This document shows positions 7,290-15,473 of a stretch of DNA of 16,263 bases, one piece after another (position 1 is the stretch's first letter; every line of letters starts with the position of its first letter). Source of the DNA: an uncultured Prevotellaceae bacterium (GTDB taxonomy: Bacteria > Bacteroidota > Bacteroidia > Bacteroidales > Muribaculaceae); assembly GCA_905210415.1 (NCBI GenBank), contig CAJLWM010000046.1, positions 1-16,263 on the forward strand, given 5' to 3'. The notes beneath the pieces are model-generated. The model was given only the letters and a program-made list of their open reading frames with translations. It searched no databases and was not told the DNA's origin. The translations under genes were made by a program, and so were the position numbers.

Positions 7290-8189
7290 TTACAAGAAAA
7301 CTGCCACTCCAAGTTTTAGGTTCAACAGGTTGATTTTGAAATTCGCACCACTCGACGAGTGTGTACCCTCGTCTTCGCCATCGGTCACTGCTCGGTCTCT
7401 ACGCCAATACCAACCGAAGATGCCAAACGACACATTGAAGGCAAACTTTTCTTGAAGAAACACACACAGACCTGGAGAGAAATCCAGTCGGAGTTCGTTA
7501 GAAGTGGTTTCAGTAATCTTAGGTGTGTCGTTTATCAGGCGCTGAAATGAGCCGATACCGCTACCATACTTCAATGCCATCTCATGAAACACAGCAAATC
7601 GGCGGGGGTTGTCCAAGCCGATATAATTGCGGCGAAACACCTCAAGCGATGTCTTACGGCTATAATATTTCACATCATGGATGTCGAAATTTATATCGTC
7701 GTCGAAATCTAGCGCAAAGTTGTTGAGATTGAAGTCGGTGCGCGAGAAACCAAATCTCACACCCACACACTTATTGTGCTTGTAGAAATAACTTACGTAT
7801 GGATTGAACGAGTAGGTAGTGGCATTGAAATTGAGCTTTGTTACGTAGCTTAGCAACTGCAATTCCTCAGCATCAGCCTTGGTGTAAGAAGCCTGCAGAC
7901 CACAAGTAAACTGGCCCTTTGGCACAAACAAGTGGGTATACAATCCACGGTGATAACGACCATAATTTTTGTCGGGCACAATCACGCTGATGGTGTCCTT
8001 GCCCACAATCACCTTCTTATGGAGTTCGTCATTTTCCTTAAGATCCTGCGCCAATTCGCCCACAATGCTATCTGTGCGCATCACCGGCAATCCACCTTTG
8101 CCATCGTCGTGCGCCCACAAAGAGACCGGACTGGTGAACGTAAGCAACATCATTGCCATGCCCACTATATATTTTGCACTCTTTATCAT
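7290..8189 (-). CDS. Small outer-membrane beta-barrel protein, second paralogue
   Basis: The 299-residue product has a signal peptide with probable cleavage after SLWA (about residue 26). The mature N-terminus HDDGKGG leads into a soluble linker (about 27-75). From LFVPKGQF (about 88) onward it alternates hydrophobic and polar residues in short strands rich in Tyr/Phe, typical of an 8-12-stranded outer-membrane barrel. It ends ANFKINLLNLKLGVAVFL, a plausible beta-signal for BAM insertion. It is paralogous to the upstream gene product: shared VPKGQ, TYSF/DYSF..P...Y, GVRFGFSRT/GGRFAYNRT, RRNYI/MRNYM, PRRFAVFHEMALKYG/SKRFGIVNEVALRYG and the C-terminal ANFKINL. It is longer by the N-terminal linker. 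The start overlaps the upstream stop by 4 nt (ATGA), implying translational coupling. No enzymatic residues are recognised. Confidence 0.75.
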   Translation of the reverse strand: MIKSAKYIVGMAMMLLTFTSPVSLWAHDDGKGGLPVMRTDSIVGELAQDLKENDELHKKVIVGKDTISVIVPDKNYGRYHRGLYTHLFVPKGQFTCGLQASYTKADAEELQLLSYVTKLNFNATTYSFNPYVSYFYKHNKCVGVRFGFSRTDFNLNNFALDFDDDINFDIHDVKYYSRKTSLEVFRRNYIGLDNPRRFAVFHEMALKYGSGIGSFQRLINDTPKITETTSNELRLDFSPGLCVFLQEKFAFNVSFGIFGWYWRRDRAVTDGEDEGTHSSSGANFKINLLNLKLGVAVFL

Positions 8190-8923
8190 AAATAAAATAC
8201 TACGCCAAACGATATTGAAAATAGGTTAATCTTAAAATTAGCACTTCTTGTGTCTACTTTTGCCACATGAATCTGGTTGTTGGTCTGCCTCATTCTGTTG
8301 AAACCAAGCTCCAACACACCCACATTCACTTCCATTGCCGAATAGTTGTTTAGAAACATCAATATACCCGGCGATACGCCCAAACCTACAGAATGTGTGC
8401 GCATAAACGAACCAGAGAAACTGGTGCCGCTACCGCTTGCCAACTTCGACTCGCTATAGCCATAGCGCAAAGCCACCTCATTGACAATGCCGAAGCGCTT
8501 CGAACTACCGAAACTCATATAATTGCGCATAATCATCGATGAATGATAGCTCTGAGTGATAGCATAGAGATTGTCGACACTAAACGAATCATCGCCCGAA
8601 ATCACAAAGTCGGCACTATTCATCTTAGTGCGGGTGCGATTGTAGGCGAAGCGTCCACCGACCCCAAGGTCGTCTTTAACTATATAACACAGCATTGGGC
8701 TTACCTTAAACGAGTAATCGTTGCCATTGATGTTCTCCACCACCAGATATTGGTAGTTATCAAACTTGCTTTGACCATAATTGGCACTCACGCCCACCAC
8801 CCATTGGCCTTTCGGCACAAACACGGTTTGCTCTATATTTCTACTAAAATGTTCCTGTCCACGGGCAGAAACACCCATGAACAAGAACATAATCAATATA
8901 ATCAGTTGTTTTTTCTCTATCAT
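8186..8923 (-). CDS. Small outer-membrane beta-barrel protein, first paralogue
   Basis: The 245-residue product has a hydrophobic signal peptide (about 6-18) with likely cleavage near ARGQ (20-23). The mature part is almost all amphipathic beta strands, beginning at VFVPKGQWVVGVSANYG. It closes with ANFKINLFSISFGVVFYL, ending in an aromatic-rich strand as expected for BAM-dependent barrels. The size suggests 8-10 strands, similar in build to OmpW/OmpX-type proteins, but I cannot place it in a named family. It is a paralogue of the next gene's product, which carries an additional N-terminal linker. It overlaps the upstream PCMD lipoprotein gene by 4 nt (ATGA) and the downstream paralogue by 4 nt. 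This cluster of three coupled genes suggests fixed stoichiometry of lipoprotein and barrels, possibly as partners in one complex. Confidence 0.75.
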   Translation of the reverse strand: MIEKKQLIILIMFLFMGVSARGQEHFSRNIEQTVFVPKGQWVVGVSANYGQSKFDNYQYLVVENINGNDYSFKVSPMLCYIVKDDLGVGGRFAYNRTRTKMNSADFVISGDDSFSVDNLYAITQSYHSSMIMRNYMSFGSSKRFGIVNEVALRYGYSESKLASGSGTSFSGSFMRTHSVGLGVSPGILMFLNNYSAMEVNVGVLELGFNRMRQTNNQIHVAKVDTRSANFKINLFSISFGVVFYL

Positions 8924-11070
8924 TCGTATTCAAGTTGTAGATCATCAAGCCACATTTCTGTGCCGTTACCACCGCAGAAATAGTCACCATACTTACTTGC
9001 CGAGCAAGTGAAGATGATAGCCGATGGCTTCTTGGTGCTACGATATTTGATGTCGATTGTAAACTTCACCAAATCGCTGCCCGCAGTAGCCTCAGTGAGG
9101 ACCAATTCGCCATAACCGATGATGTGAGGCGAAGCAGTGTCAAACAATTGACGCTCGCTACTCTTGGTCTTAACAATCTTTGGCCAAGACTCGCCGCTCT
9201 TGCTATCGGTTTCTTTAGAATCGTCCCAAAGCGCCACATAGATGAAGCCCTTATCCATTCCTGTTGCACCCTCTACCGCGCCGGCATTGTTGTCGATTTT
9301 CTTTGGAGAATACTTCACATAGCCTGTCACGCGCACCGGACGCGATGCAAATGGACGTCCAAATCCGAGCACACCATCGGTGCCTTCGGTGCGGAGATAC
9401 TTACCGGCAAACACGTTGCCCGCAGCAAACTTACCGATGCTACCGATACCCACAAATTGTGACCTTAAATCTATAGAACGGCTTCCGCTATGAACATATT
9501 GTGTAGATGGCACAGTAACATTCTTATTCATTGTTGATGAACCGTGGTTACCTGTATCCCAGAACATTTCTCCTCCTGCTGGATATACCAAATATGGAGA
9601 ACTGCTTGTCTGCCAATCCTCAAAGCTGTTGTTTGGCAATTGTGCAGCCTCTTCAGTGGTGAAGCGCATCACGTCGGCAATCATATAGCCGTCGCTAATT
9701 GCTTGATACTCATAAGTTGTGCCCGCAGTAAGACCAGTGATCTTCGCGCTCATGGTGCTGCCCGACACAGTGGCGTCAATGCTTGTCCAGTCGGTTTCGC
9801 CCGACTTGCGATAACGGAACTTCAAGCCAGTGAGGCCTTGCTTCATCACGCTACCATATACTGTGGCGTAAGAAGTGTAGACATTTTCCTCGTTGATTTC
9901 AATAGTACCTACCGATGCATCGGTGATCTGGATGTGCATGCGATAGTTGCGCACCTTGTTCTTCACGTCGGTAGCAACGAAATTGATGTAATAGTCGCCA
10001 TCGGTGAGTGAATTAAGAAGTTCCTTTGCGATAGTGATTTTTGCAATCGCATTGTCGTCGGCATCGTTATACTTATATGTATGTGTCAAGCCCTTACCAG
10101 CCAATGTGCTGCTATAGTCGCTCGACATTGAAAGGATATCAAATTCATCGTCAGGCAAACCAAGTTTTGCAGTGAGCACATTGTCTTCGCCTTTCACCAC
10201 AACACTCTTGAGCGCACATGCCGATGTGCAATATACTCCTATGCTCGAAGAGAACTTCTCTGGTTGCGACACCACTGGATTGTTGATATCACGGCCACCA
10301 TTGAGCATAAACTTAGGAGCCGCTGTGATAATCACATCCTTAGTAACGATTTCCTCTTCTGCCACCTCAACAGTGATGATAGCACCACCGTATTCAGCAG
10401 GTTTGCTGCTATAATTATACTTCAAGGTATATTGTGTGGTAGGCTTAACATTGTCGATAGAGCCACTTCTCTCGTATGGAGTGCCATCGAGTTGCTTACC
10501 GGTCAGCGTCCAATTCAATATTTTCTCGCCGTCGTCCATCATGAAGTAACCCTTTTCGCCGCCCTTGTCGCTTGTATATTCCAATTGACCAGCAGCATTG
10601 CTCACAGTCACCTTATAGTCGGTCAAGCCATCGGCAAGATTACCGAAGTCAACCACAACCACCGAGTTGGCAATCTTACATTCCACATTCACTGGTGTTT
10701 CCACACCTGCGCTGATAGTGAAATCAGTTGCACCCTTGAAGTAGCGGTCGGTGAACGATGCAGGCACGCTGTCGCCAGCGGCTGCATTCACACGATAGTT
10801 GCCACTTGCCAAGAACAATTGGCTTGGCAGGTTGTTTGTCCCGCGATACTTGCGAATCAAGCCCTTATGGCTATAAACATACACAATACAATTCTCTGCC
10901 AAAGCAGCCTCGTTGCTCACACGAGCCGATGCCACAGTAGCTTCTTCGGCAATGGCAACGCTGAAGTTTGCTGCGCCCTCACCTTCGGTGATAAGGTTAT
11001 CGTCGGAGCACGACGACAATGCAGCAGCAACAACGCCGATTGCCAATATTTTATTTATGATAGTTTTCAT
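8920..11070 (-). CDS. DUF4493-FN3-PCMD surface lipoprotein
   Basis: The 716-residue product has a lipoprotein signal peptide with lipobox ALSSC (Cys21). SDDN follows the cysteine, a good match to Bacteroidetes surface-export signals. The domain order by eye is: DUF4493 (PF14900) at about 30-255, with the paired-beta pattern IVYVYSHKGLIRKY and LASGNYRVNAAAGD; a linking beta domain at about 270-385, of the kind also found in the two upstream lipoproteins; FN3-like at 388-472 (MSAKITGLTAGTTYEYQA); and PCMD at about 478-716, starting LPNNSFEDW and ending CSASKYGDYF then WLDDLQLEYE. The PCMD domain is close to that of the lipoprotein encoded at 5678-7264. The gene follows the DUF4493-BACON gene by 13 bp and ends inside the start codon of the first barrel gene. 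It is likely displayed outside the cell; glycan binding or adhesion is inferred. Confidence 0.88.
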   Translation of the reverse strand: MKTIINKILAIGVVAAALSSCSDDNLITEGEGAANFSVAIAEEATVASARVSNEAALAENCIVYVYSHKGLIRKYRGTNNLPSQLFLASGNYRVNAAAGDSVPASFTDRYFKGATDFTISAGVETPVNVECKIANSVVVVDFGNLADGLTDYKVTVSNAAGQLEYTSDKGGEKGYFMMDDGEKILNWTLTGKQLDGTPYERSGSIDNVKPTTQYTLKYNYSSKPAEYGGAIITVEVAEEEIVTKDVIITAAPKFMLNGGRDINNPVVSQPEKFSSSIGVYCTSACALKSVVVKGEDNVLTAKLGLPDDEFDILSMSSDYSSTLAGKGLTHTYKYNDADDNAIAKITIAKELLNSLTDGDYYINFVATDVKNKVRNYRMHIQITDASVGTIEINEENVYTSYATVYGSVMKQGLTGLKFRYRKSGETDWTSIDATVSGSTMSAKITGLTAGTTYEYQAISDGYMIADVMRFTTEEAAQLPNNSFEDWQTSSSPYLVYPAGGEMFWDTGNHGSSTMNKNVTVPSTQYVHSGSRSIDLRSQFVGIGSIGKFAAGNVFAGKYLRTEGTDGVLGFGRPFASRPVRVTGYVKYSPKKIDNNAGAVEGATGMDKGFIYVALWDDSKETDSKSGESWPKIVKTKSSERQLFDTASPHIIGYGELVLTEATAGSDLVKFTIDIKYRSTKKPSAIIFTCSASKYGDYFCGGNGTEMWLDDLQLEYE

Positions 11071-11083
11071 TAGTGATCAATGT

Positions 11084-12655
11084 TTATTTGGTTTCAAACT
11101 TAAACACTGCCTTACCCACTTGATTTGCATTGTCGGTAACAGTAATCTCGAAATCGTGCTTAGCTGCTCCGTAGATTGAGAGCAACGACATAAATTGTGT
11201 GATGTCAAACTTCACTAATGTCTGGTTAACAACAGCACCATAAGTGGTCTCTGTACCGCCCACATTCATTGTGCCGCCGTTTGCCACAGGGAAGCCAAGA
11301 CCTACAAGACCTTCTGTGAGATCCTTGCCATTGTCGGCCTTACCTGTTGCGAGGTCAAACTTAGTGTCAAGTCCCACGCCTTGCAGAATTTCTGCAGTAA
11401 GTGTACCCGAATTGATGTTGACATGCAAACTCTTGATGCCGTTTGGTGCCGAGATATTCACAATCGCAGACTTCGCTCCATCGCCAAACAGAGCAGCGTC
11501 GTTGTAGTTGTTAAGATCAATATTATCGCTCTGGAACGATGGACCAGGCTTATAATCGCTGAACTTCTCTTGTGTTACGGTGATGGTCTTGCTGAGTGAG
11601 CCCATTGTCACTACCACGCTTGCACTGCGGCTTGTGTCAGCCTTATTGGCAGTGGCATTGATAGTGAAGCCATTTGCTGTGATGTTAGACAATGTCAACC
11701 AGCTTTCGTCGGTGCTCTTAGCAGTCCAAGCCGAAGAAGCCTTCACAGTCACATTCTCCTTGCTTGCTGTGCATGCGAAGCTCACCTTAGAAACCGAAGT
11801 GGTAAGGAAGTCGAATGGGTCAATCACATCATCATCGATATCAATGTTGCGGCCCTCGTTTTTCACAGTCACCGATGCATCGATAGTGAATGATTCGCCA
11901 GACACCGAACCCGATTCATCGTCAGGATTTGGAGTGGTCTTATAGTCAAAGTTGATGATATAGTGCTTGCGAGGAGCCACGTCAGTCATGATTTTATGCT
12001 CCTCATTCACCATCACGCCCTCTACAGTACCCGAGAAAGAAGCCACCAAAGTGGTGTTGTTTTCGTAGTAGCGGAAATAGCCCGAACGAGTTTCGTTTGC
12101 CTTGAATTCAAGGGTGTTTTTAGACGCCACTTCCACGGTCACCTTCACATCGTCGCCCATCACGTTTTGCAACGCCTGACTATACTTCACGCTCACCTTC
12201 ACATTTTCAAGACAGCAAGTGAGTTTGCCGAGTTCTGTGACTTTATTCTTAGCGATTGTTACATTTTTGCTTGCGTAGTAGTAAGGAGCATCAAATTCAG
12301 CCTCCTTCACTTCGCTATTATACACTTCTACGGTGTATTCACCCACAGGCAGTGTCACTACCTCTGGCATTTGCGAATACAACCACGAGTTTTTCAATTC
12401 ATGTGTTTTTGCATCCAAGATGCGCACTGTGAATCCGCTCACATCCACTGCGGTGCGTGGTTCCGACGCATCTTTTAGCGATCTGTGACTTGGATTAGTA
12501 ACCAAGATTTCCGAAGCATCCACATCAATACCGAGCGTAGATGTCTTTAGTTGTCCCTGTTCATCGGTGCCGCCATTATATATAGGATCGTCGCAACTAA
12601 CCAGAGCAAACGCTGCAAGCACCACCGTGAATAATATGTTATATACTTTTTTCAT
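11084..12655 (-). CDS. DUF4493-BACON surface lipoprotein
   Basis: I set the start at the internal ATG at 12655, not the upstream in-frame ATG at 12694. Only the internal start opens with a lipoprotein signal peptide (MKKVYNILFTVVLAAFALVSC, Cys21), and it leaves a 16-bp gap instead of a 23-bp overlap with the preceding gene. The product has 523 residues. DDPIYN after the cysteine is an acidic surface-export-like patch. DUF4493 covers about 35-240 (VSGFTVRILDAK, LPVGEYTVEVYN). A BACON domain lies at about 286-364 (ASSAWTAKS, WLTLSN, TITVTQEKF), a family often seen beside glycan-active domains. About 390-523 is a beta domain related to the middle domains of the two DUF4493 neighbours (NISAPNGIKSLHVNI, FDITQFMSLL, FEITVTDNANQ). 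Unlike its neighbours it has no FN3 or PCMD. It is the second gene of the operon. Confidence 0.85.
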   Translation of the reverse strand: MKKVYNILFTVVLAAFALVSCDDPIYNGGTDEQGQLKTSTLGIDVDASEILVTNPSHRSLKDASEPRTAVDVSGFTVRILDAKTHELKNSWLYSQMPEVVTLPVGEYTVEVYNSEVKEAEFDAPYYYASKNVTIAKNKVTELGKLTCCLENVKVSVKYSQALQNVMGDDVKVTVEVASKNTLEFKANETRSGYFRYYENNTTLVASFSGTVEGVMVNEEHKIMTDVAPRKHYIINFDYKTTPNPDDESGSVSGESFTIDASVTVKNEGRNIDIDDDVIDPFDFLTTSVSKVSFACTASKENVTVKASSAWTAKSTDESWLTLSNITANGFTINATANKADTSRSASVVVTMGSLSKTITVTQEKFSDYKPGPSFQSDNIDLNNYNDAALFGDGAKSAIVNISAPNGIKSLHVNINSGTLTAEILQGVGLDTKFDLATGKADNGKDLTEGLVGLGFPVANGGTMNVGGTETTYGAVVNQTLVKFDITQFMSLLSIYGAAKHDFEITVTDNANQVGKAVFKFETK

Positions 12656-12671
12656 TGTCTTTGGGGGGAGA

Positions 12672-15134
12672 TTAATAGTTAAGTGATAAATCATCTATAT
12701 ATAGCACACTGCCACGATGCACCTTGATTGATTCATCACCGATTTGAGTACTTGTATTCTTATTGAAATCGCTTTCTGAGAACGAAGTCTTTGTAGTAGA
12801 AAGGAATCGTACATATATCGATGTCGCTTTCTTGCTCTTGTTGGTGTAAGCCAGATTGATAGTGGCTTGCTTAAATGCTGTGTCGGATGTGCTTGTTGCT
12901 TCAGGAATGAATTCGCCCTTTGCAATCACTTCCTCGCCTGCACGCACCTCAATCTCTGCCTTAAATTGGTCGCTGTTCTTTGGCATATATTCATACCAGA
13001 ACGAGAACGATGATGGACGTGATGAGAATGCATGACCTGTGGTCACTGTCTCATTTGGCCTGCTCCACTTATATGTGCCGATATACAAGCTGCCGGCAAA
13101 TGCTCCCGCAGGATATATTATCGAACTGGTAGATGCATAGCCACCGCCGTGACCGCTGGTGTAGATTTGTGCTGAGTGTGAGCCACCATGCTTCACTGTG
13201 CTGTTGTAGCTAACTGCACAACCCGATGTCACCGACACGCGGAATACAGAGTAGTCGTAGCCACGAGCATTGTTTGTTGCCCACCAGATATCCGATTCGC
13301 CGCTTGCGTATGGAAGATAGTCGTAGTGGCTGCTGCCTATGCCCTTCTTGTTCCACGATTCCATATCGCTATTTGGCAATTGTGTAGCCGATTCTGTGGT
13401 GAATTCGATTGGCGCGCTTGCCTTGTCGGCTGAGTTCACTACCGATGCCTTCACCTTATATGCAGTGCCAGCAGTAAGTCCTGCAATTGTGAGCTTATCG
13501 CCACTTACAGTGACGTTTGAAGCCTTTGAATATGTCGATCCGTTATCCTTAGAAACATATACTGTGGCGATATTTGCCATATCAGCAGCCTTACCAGCCG
13601 ATGTAGCCAACGATACGGTGGCCTTAGTAGCCCACACGTCGGCTTCTTCGCTTGAAAGTGTGATTGTTGGGCTTTCAGGCACAACGTTCATTACATCCGA
13701 CGACTTAACACCATTCTTATACACAGCCTTTGCTTGCACCGTAGAAGAAGATGTTGGTACAGTAAATGTCACCTTATACTTGTTATCGCCGAGCGATGTC
13801 ACATTCTTTATTTGGCTGTTAGCCCAAGTGCCATTGCTCTTTAGGCATTGGATGCTGACGTTCTTCTCGAAATCCATTCCGCTATATGTCACCTCGCAAG
13901 TTGCCTCGCCTGTGCCAAGCACCGTGGTGGTGCTTGCTGGCATAGCAAGAATCACCGATGGAGCCGACACGGTGAACGATACTGGTTCGCTCACACGGGT
14001 AAGCACGTCTTTCACAGTGAGTGAGAATGTGTGTGTGCTGCTGCCGTTGTACACGCGCAGATTTGGCACCACGCCAGTGAAATCTACCATTGCCATATTG
14101 CTCATCTTGCCCCACAAGCCCGATACCTTCAAGCCATTTTTAAGCAAGAATGCACGTTGCTCTGGAGACACCTTAGTAAGGTCGATTTCGGCCGGCCAAC
14201 CAAGGCTGAGCAAATATTCTGATTGTGTGGTGAGCACCACTTCGCTAAATCCTGCCATTGCGCTCAACGACACCTTTGGTCCCTCGGCCGGTTCATCGCC
14301 CTCAGAGTAGCGCAAGGTTTCGCCTGCAGTGAAGTTGTTTGGTGTGGCAGCTGGCACATCGGCATTAAAAATGTCGTCGCCAAGTGTCACAAGCACTTCA
14401 CCACCGTCAACCACGCTCTCGTCGAATGTGATGCGAAGCACTGCATCGCCCACTTCACCGCCGTTGACGTCGAATGTCACACGATAGTGAGTGCGAGCCT
14501 TAGCATCAGTGATACCGGCTGGTTCAAGTGTTACAGTCTTGCCTTCACGATTGGTGAGAGTCATTGCTATGCTCACATCGCCAGGCTTAACATAAGCGGC
14601 ACGAGTCTCGTCTTTAGTAAATGTGATATATGATCCACCAGTAGAGTGAATGGTGGTAGAATAATCGGTGAAGTAATTCTTAAATGCCTCAGTGTAGTCG
14701 AAGCTCACCATAGCATTTTGCAATGTAGCCACCACCTCTGGCTTAGCCACATCACCGTCGTAAATAGTGAAATCCGACGAACCATAGAAATATGGCTTAT
14801 CAAAACCTTCTTCATTGATGTCGCCATAATACATCTCTATCTGATATTTTCCTACTGGGAATTTTTCATTAGCCGACATTTCGCTTACCTTACTCCATGT
14901 CTTATCAACCGTGCCATCTGTGCGCGAAAGGTGCACAAAAAAGTCCGACACGCTTGGTTGCGACACTGCTGGTGCAGCAGATGCATTCTCTGCACTTGCT
15001 GCCTGCACGGCAAAGTCTGCCGTAAATGTGGGCGTAAATTCGCCGTAACCTGTTGCGCCTCTTGGTTCGTCGTTCGAACAAGAAGCCAACGCTACAGTCA
15101 TGGCTGCGGCTACCCATAATAAACCTTGTCTCAT
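12672..15134 (-). CDS. DUF4493-FN3-PCMD surface lipoprotein, first gene of the operon
   Basis: The 820-residue product is the largest in the window. Lipobox ALASC puts the lipidated residue at Cys19, followed by SNDEP, an acidic surface-export-like patch. The domains by eye are: DUF4493 at about 30-260 (SDFFVHLSRTDGTV, FPVGKYQIEMYYGD, FDKPYFYGSSDF); a beta domain at about 286-390 (VSLSAMAGFSEVVLTT, VDFTGVVPNLRV) related to the C-terminal domain of the next lipoprotein; an Ig-like segment at about 391-485; FN3-like at 488-580 (LTIAGLTAGTAYKVKAS); and a divergent PCMD at about 585-820 (LPNSDMESW, AFSSRPSSFSFWYEY, ending VLYIDDLSLNY). It lacks the FVGIG and SASKYGD blocks of the other two PCMD domains. 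It opens the operon after a 339-bp AT-rich divergent region. A role in surface glycan binding or adhesion is inferred from domain types only. Confidence 0.87.
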   Translation of the reverse strand: MRQGLLWVAAAMTVALASCSNDEPRGATGYGEFTPTFTADFAVQAASAENASAAPAVSQPSVSDFFVHLSRTDGTVDKTWSKVSEMSANEKFPVGKYQIEMYYGDINEEGFDKPYFYGSSDFTIYDGDVAKPEVVATLQNAMVSFDYTEAFKNYFTDYSTTIHSTGGSYITFTKDETRAAYVKPGDVSIAMTLTNREGKTVTLEPAGITDAKARTHYRVTFDVNGGEVGDAVLRITFDESVVDGGEVLVTLGDDIFNADVPAATPNNFTAGETLRYSEGDEPAEGPKVSLSAMAGFSEVVLTTQSEYLLSLGWPAEIDLTKVSPEQRAFLLKNGLKVSGLWGKMSNMAMVDFTGVVPNLRVYNGSSTHTFSLTVKDVLTRVSEPVSFTVSAPSVILAMPASTTTVLGTGEATCEVTYSGMDFEKNVSIQCLKSNGTWANSQIKNVTSLGDNKYKVTFTVPTSSSTVQAKAVYKNGVKSSDVMNVVPESPTITLSSEEADVWATKATVSLATSAGKAADMANIATVYVSKDNGSTYSKASNVTVSGDKLTIAGLTAGTAYKVKASVVNSADKASAPIEFTTESATQLPNSDMESWNKKGIGSSHYDYLPYASGESDIWWATNNARGYDYSVFRVSVTSGCAVSYNSTVKHGGSHSAQIYTSGHGGGYASTSSIIYPAGAFAGSLYIGTYKWSRPNETVTTGHAFSSRPSSFSFWYEYMPKNSDQFKAEIEVRAGEEVIAKGEFIPEATSTSDTAFKQATINLAYTNKSKKATSIYVRFLSTTKTSFSESDFNKNTSTQIGDESIKVHRGSVLYIDDLSLNY

Positions 15135-15229
15135 CCTTTTTTACGTATTAATATTTTTATCTTAAACTGTTTTAATCTTTTTTTACCTTTAAAAAAATGC
15201 ATGTCGCGATTTATGCATCTTAACCTATG

Positions 15230-15237
15230 CAAAGGTA
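15230..15237 (-). promoter_or_regulatory. Candidate -7 element for the seven-gene operon
   Basis: The minus strand reads TACCTTTG, a full match to TAnnTTTG, about 96 bp upstream of the first start codon. No TTG/TTTG sits at the expected 19-21 bp spacing upstream, so the promoter may be weak or activator-dependent. It overlaps a cluster of ATGCAT motifs. Confidence 0.45.
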
Positions 15238-15399
15238 TGCATTTTTGTTCAAAATTTATCTAACCATCCCACAAAAACTAATATCCAATTCGCAAAATAG
15301 ATAAATTTGCACATTTTTCTTACATTTTACACGTTCCATTTTTCACCCTCAACAGGCGTTTTTGCGCATTATCTTCGTTTTGTGCAACATTTTTGTCTA

Positions 15400-15430
15400 T
15401 TGCTTATAAAATGCATTTATACTAAATTTG
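15400..15430 (+). promoter_or_regulatory. Probable promoter of the DUF4923 gene
   Basis: TAAATTTG at 15423-15430 fits TAnnTTTG, with TTG at 15400-15402 spaced 20 bp upstream, matching the Bacteroidetes housekeeping sigma consensus. The predicted leader is about 35 nt and A/T-rich up to the ATG. Confidence 0.65.
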
Positions 15431-15473
15431 TCGCAATTTTTTACGCAAAAAGAGAATTTTAATTTTAGGAACT

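Larger units (their letters stand above)
15135..15473. other. AT-rich divergent intergenic region
   Basis: This stretch separates the leftward operon from the rightward DUF4923 gene. It holds a probable promoter for each (listed separately), a cluster of ATGCA(T) motifs at 15197-15242 and several A/T runs. I see no gene, small RNA signature or terminator in it. Confidence 0.6.

Noticed and set aside
10264..11073. 269-codon open frame on the + strand antisense to the 716-aa lipoprotein
   Set aside because: The frame is rich in His, Cys and Ile without any domain pattern, and it lies entirely within a recognised gene.
13339..14310. 323-codon open frame on the + strand within the 820-aa lipoprotein gene
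   Set aside because: It is antisense to a gene with lipobox and recognisable domains, and its hydrophobic Ser/Thr/Val-rich composition mirrors the opposite strand codons.
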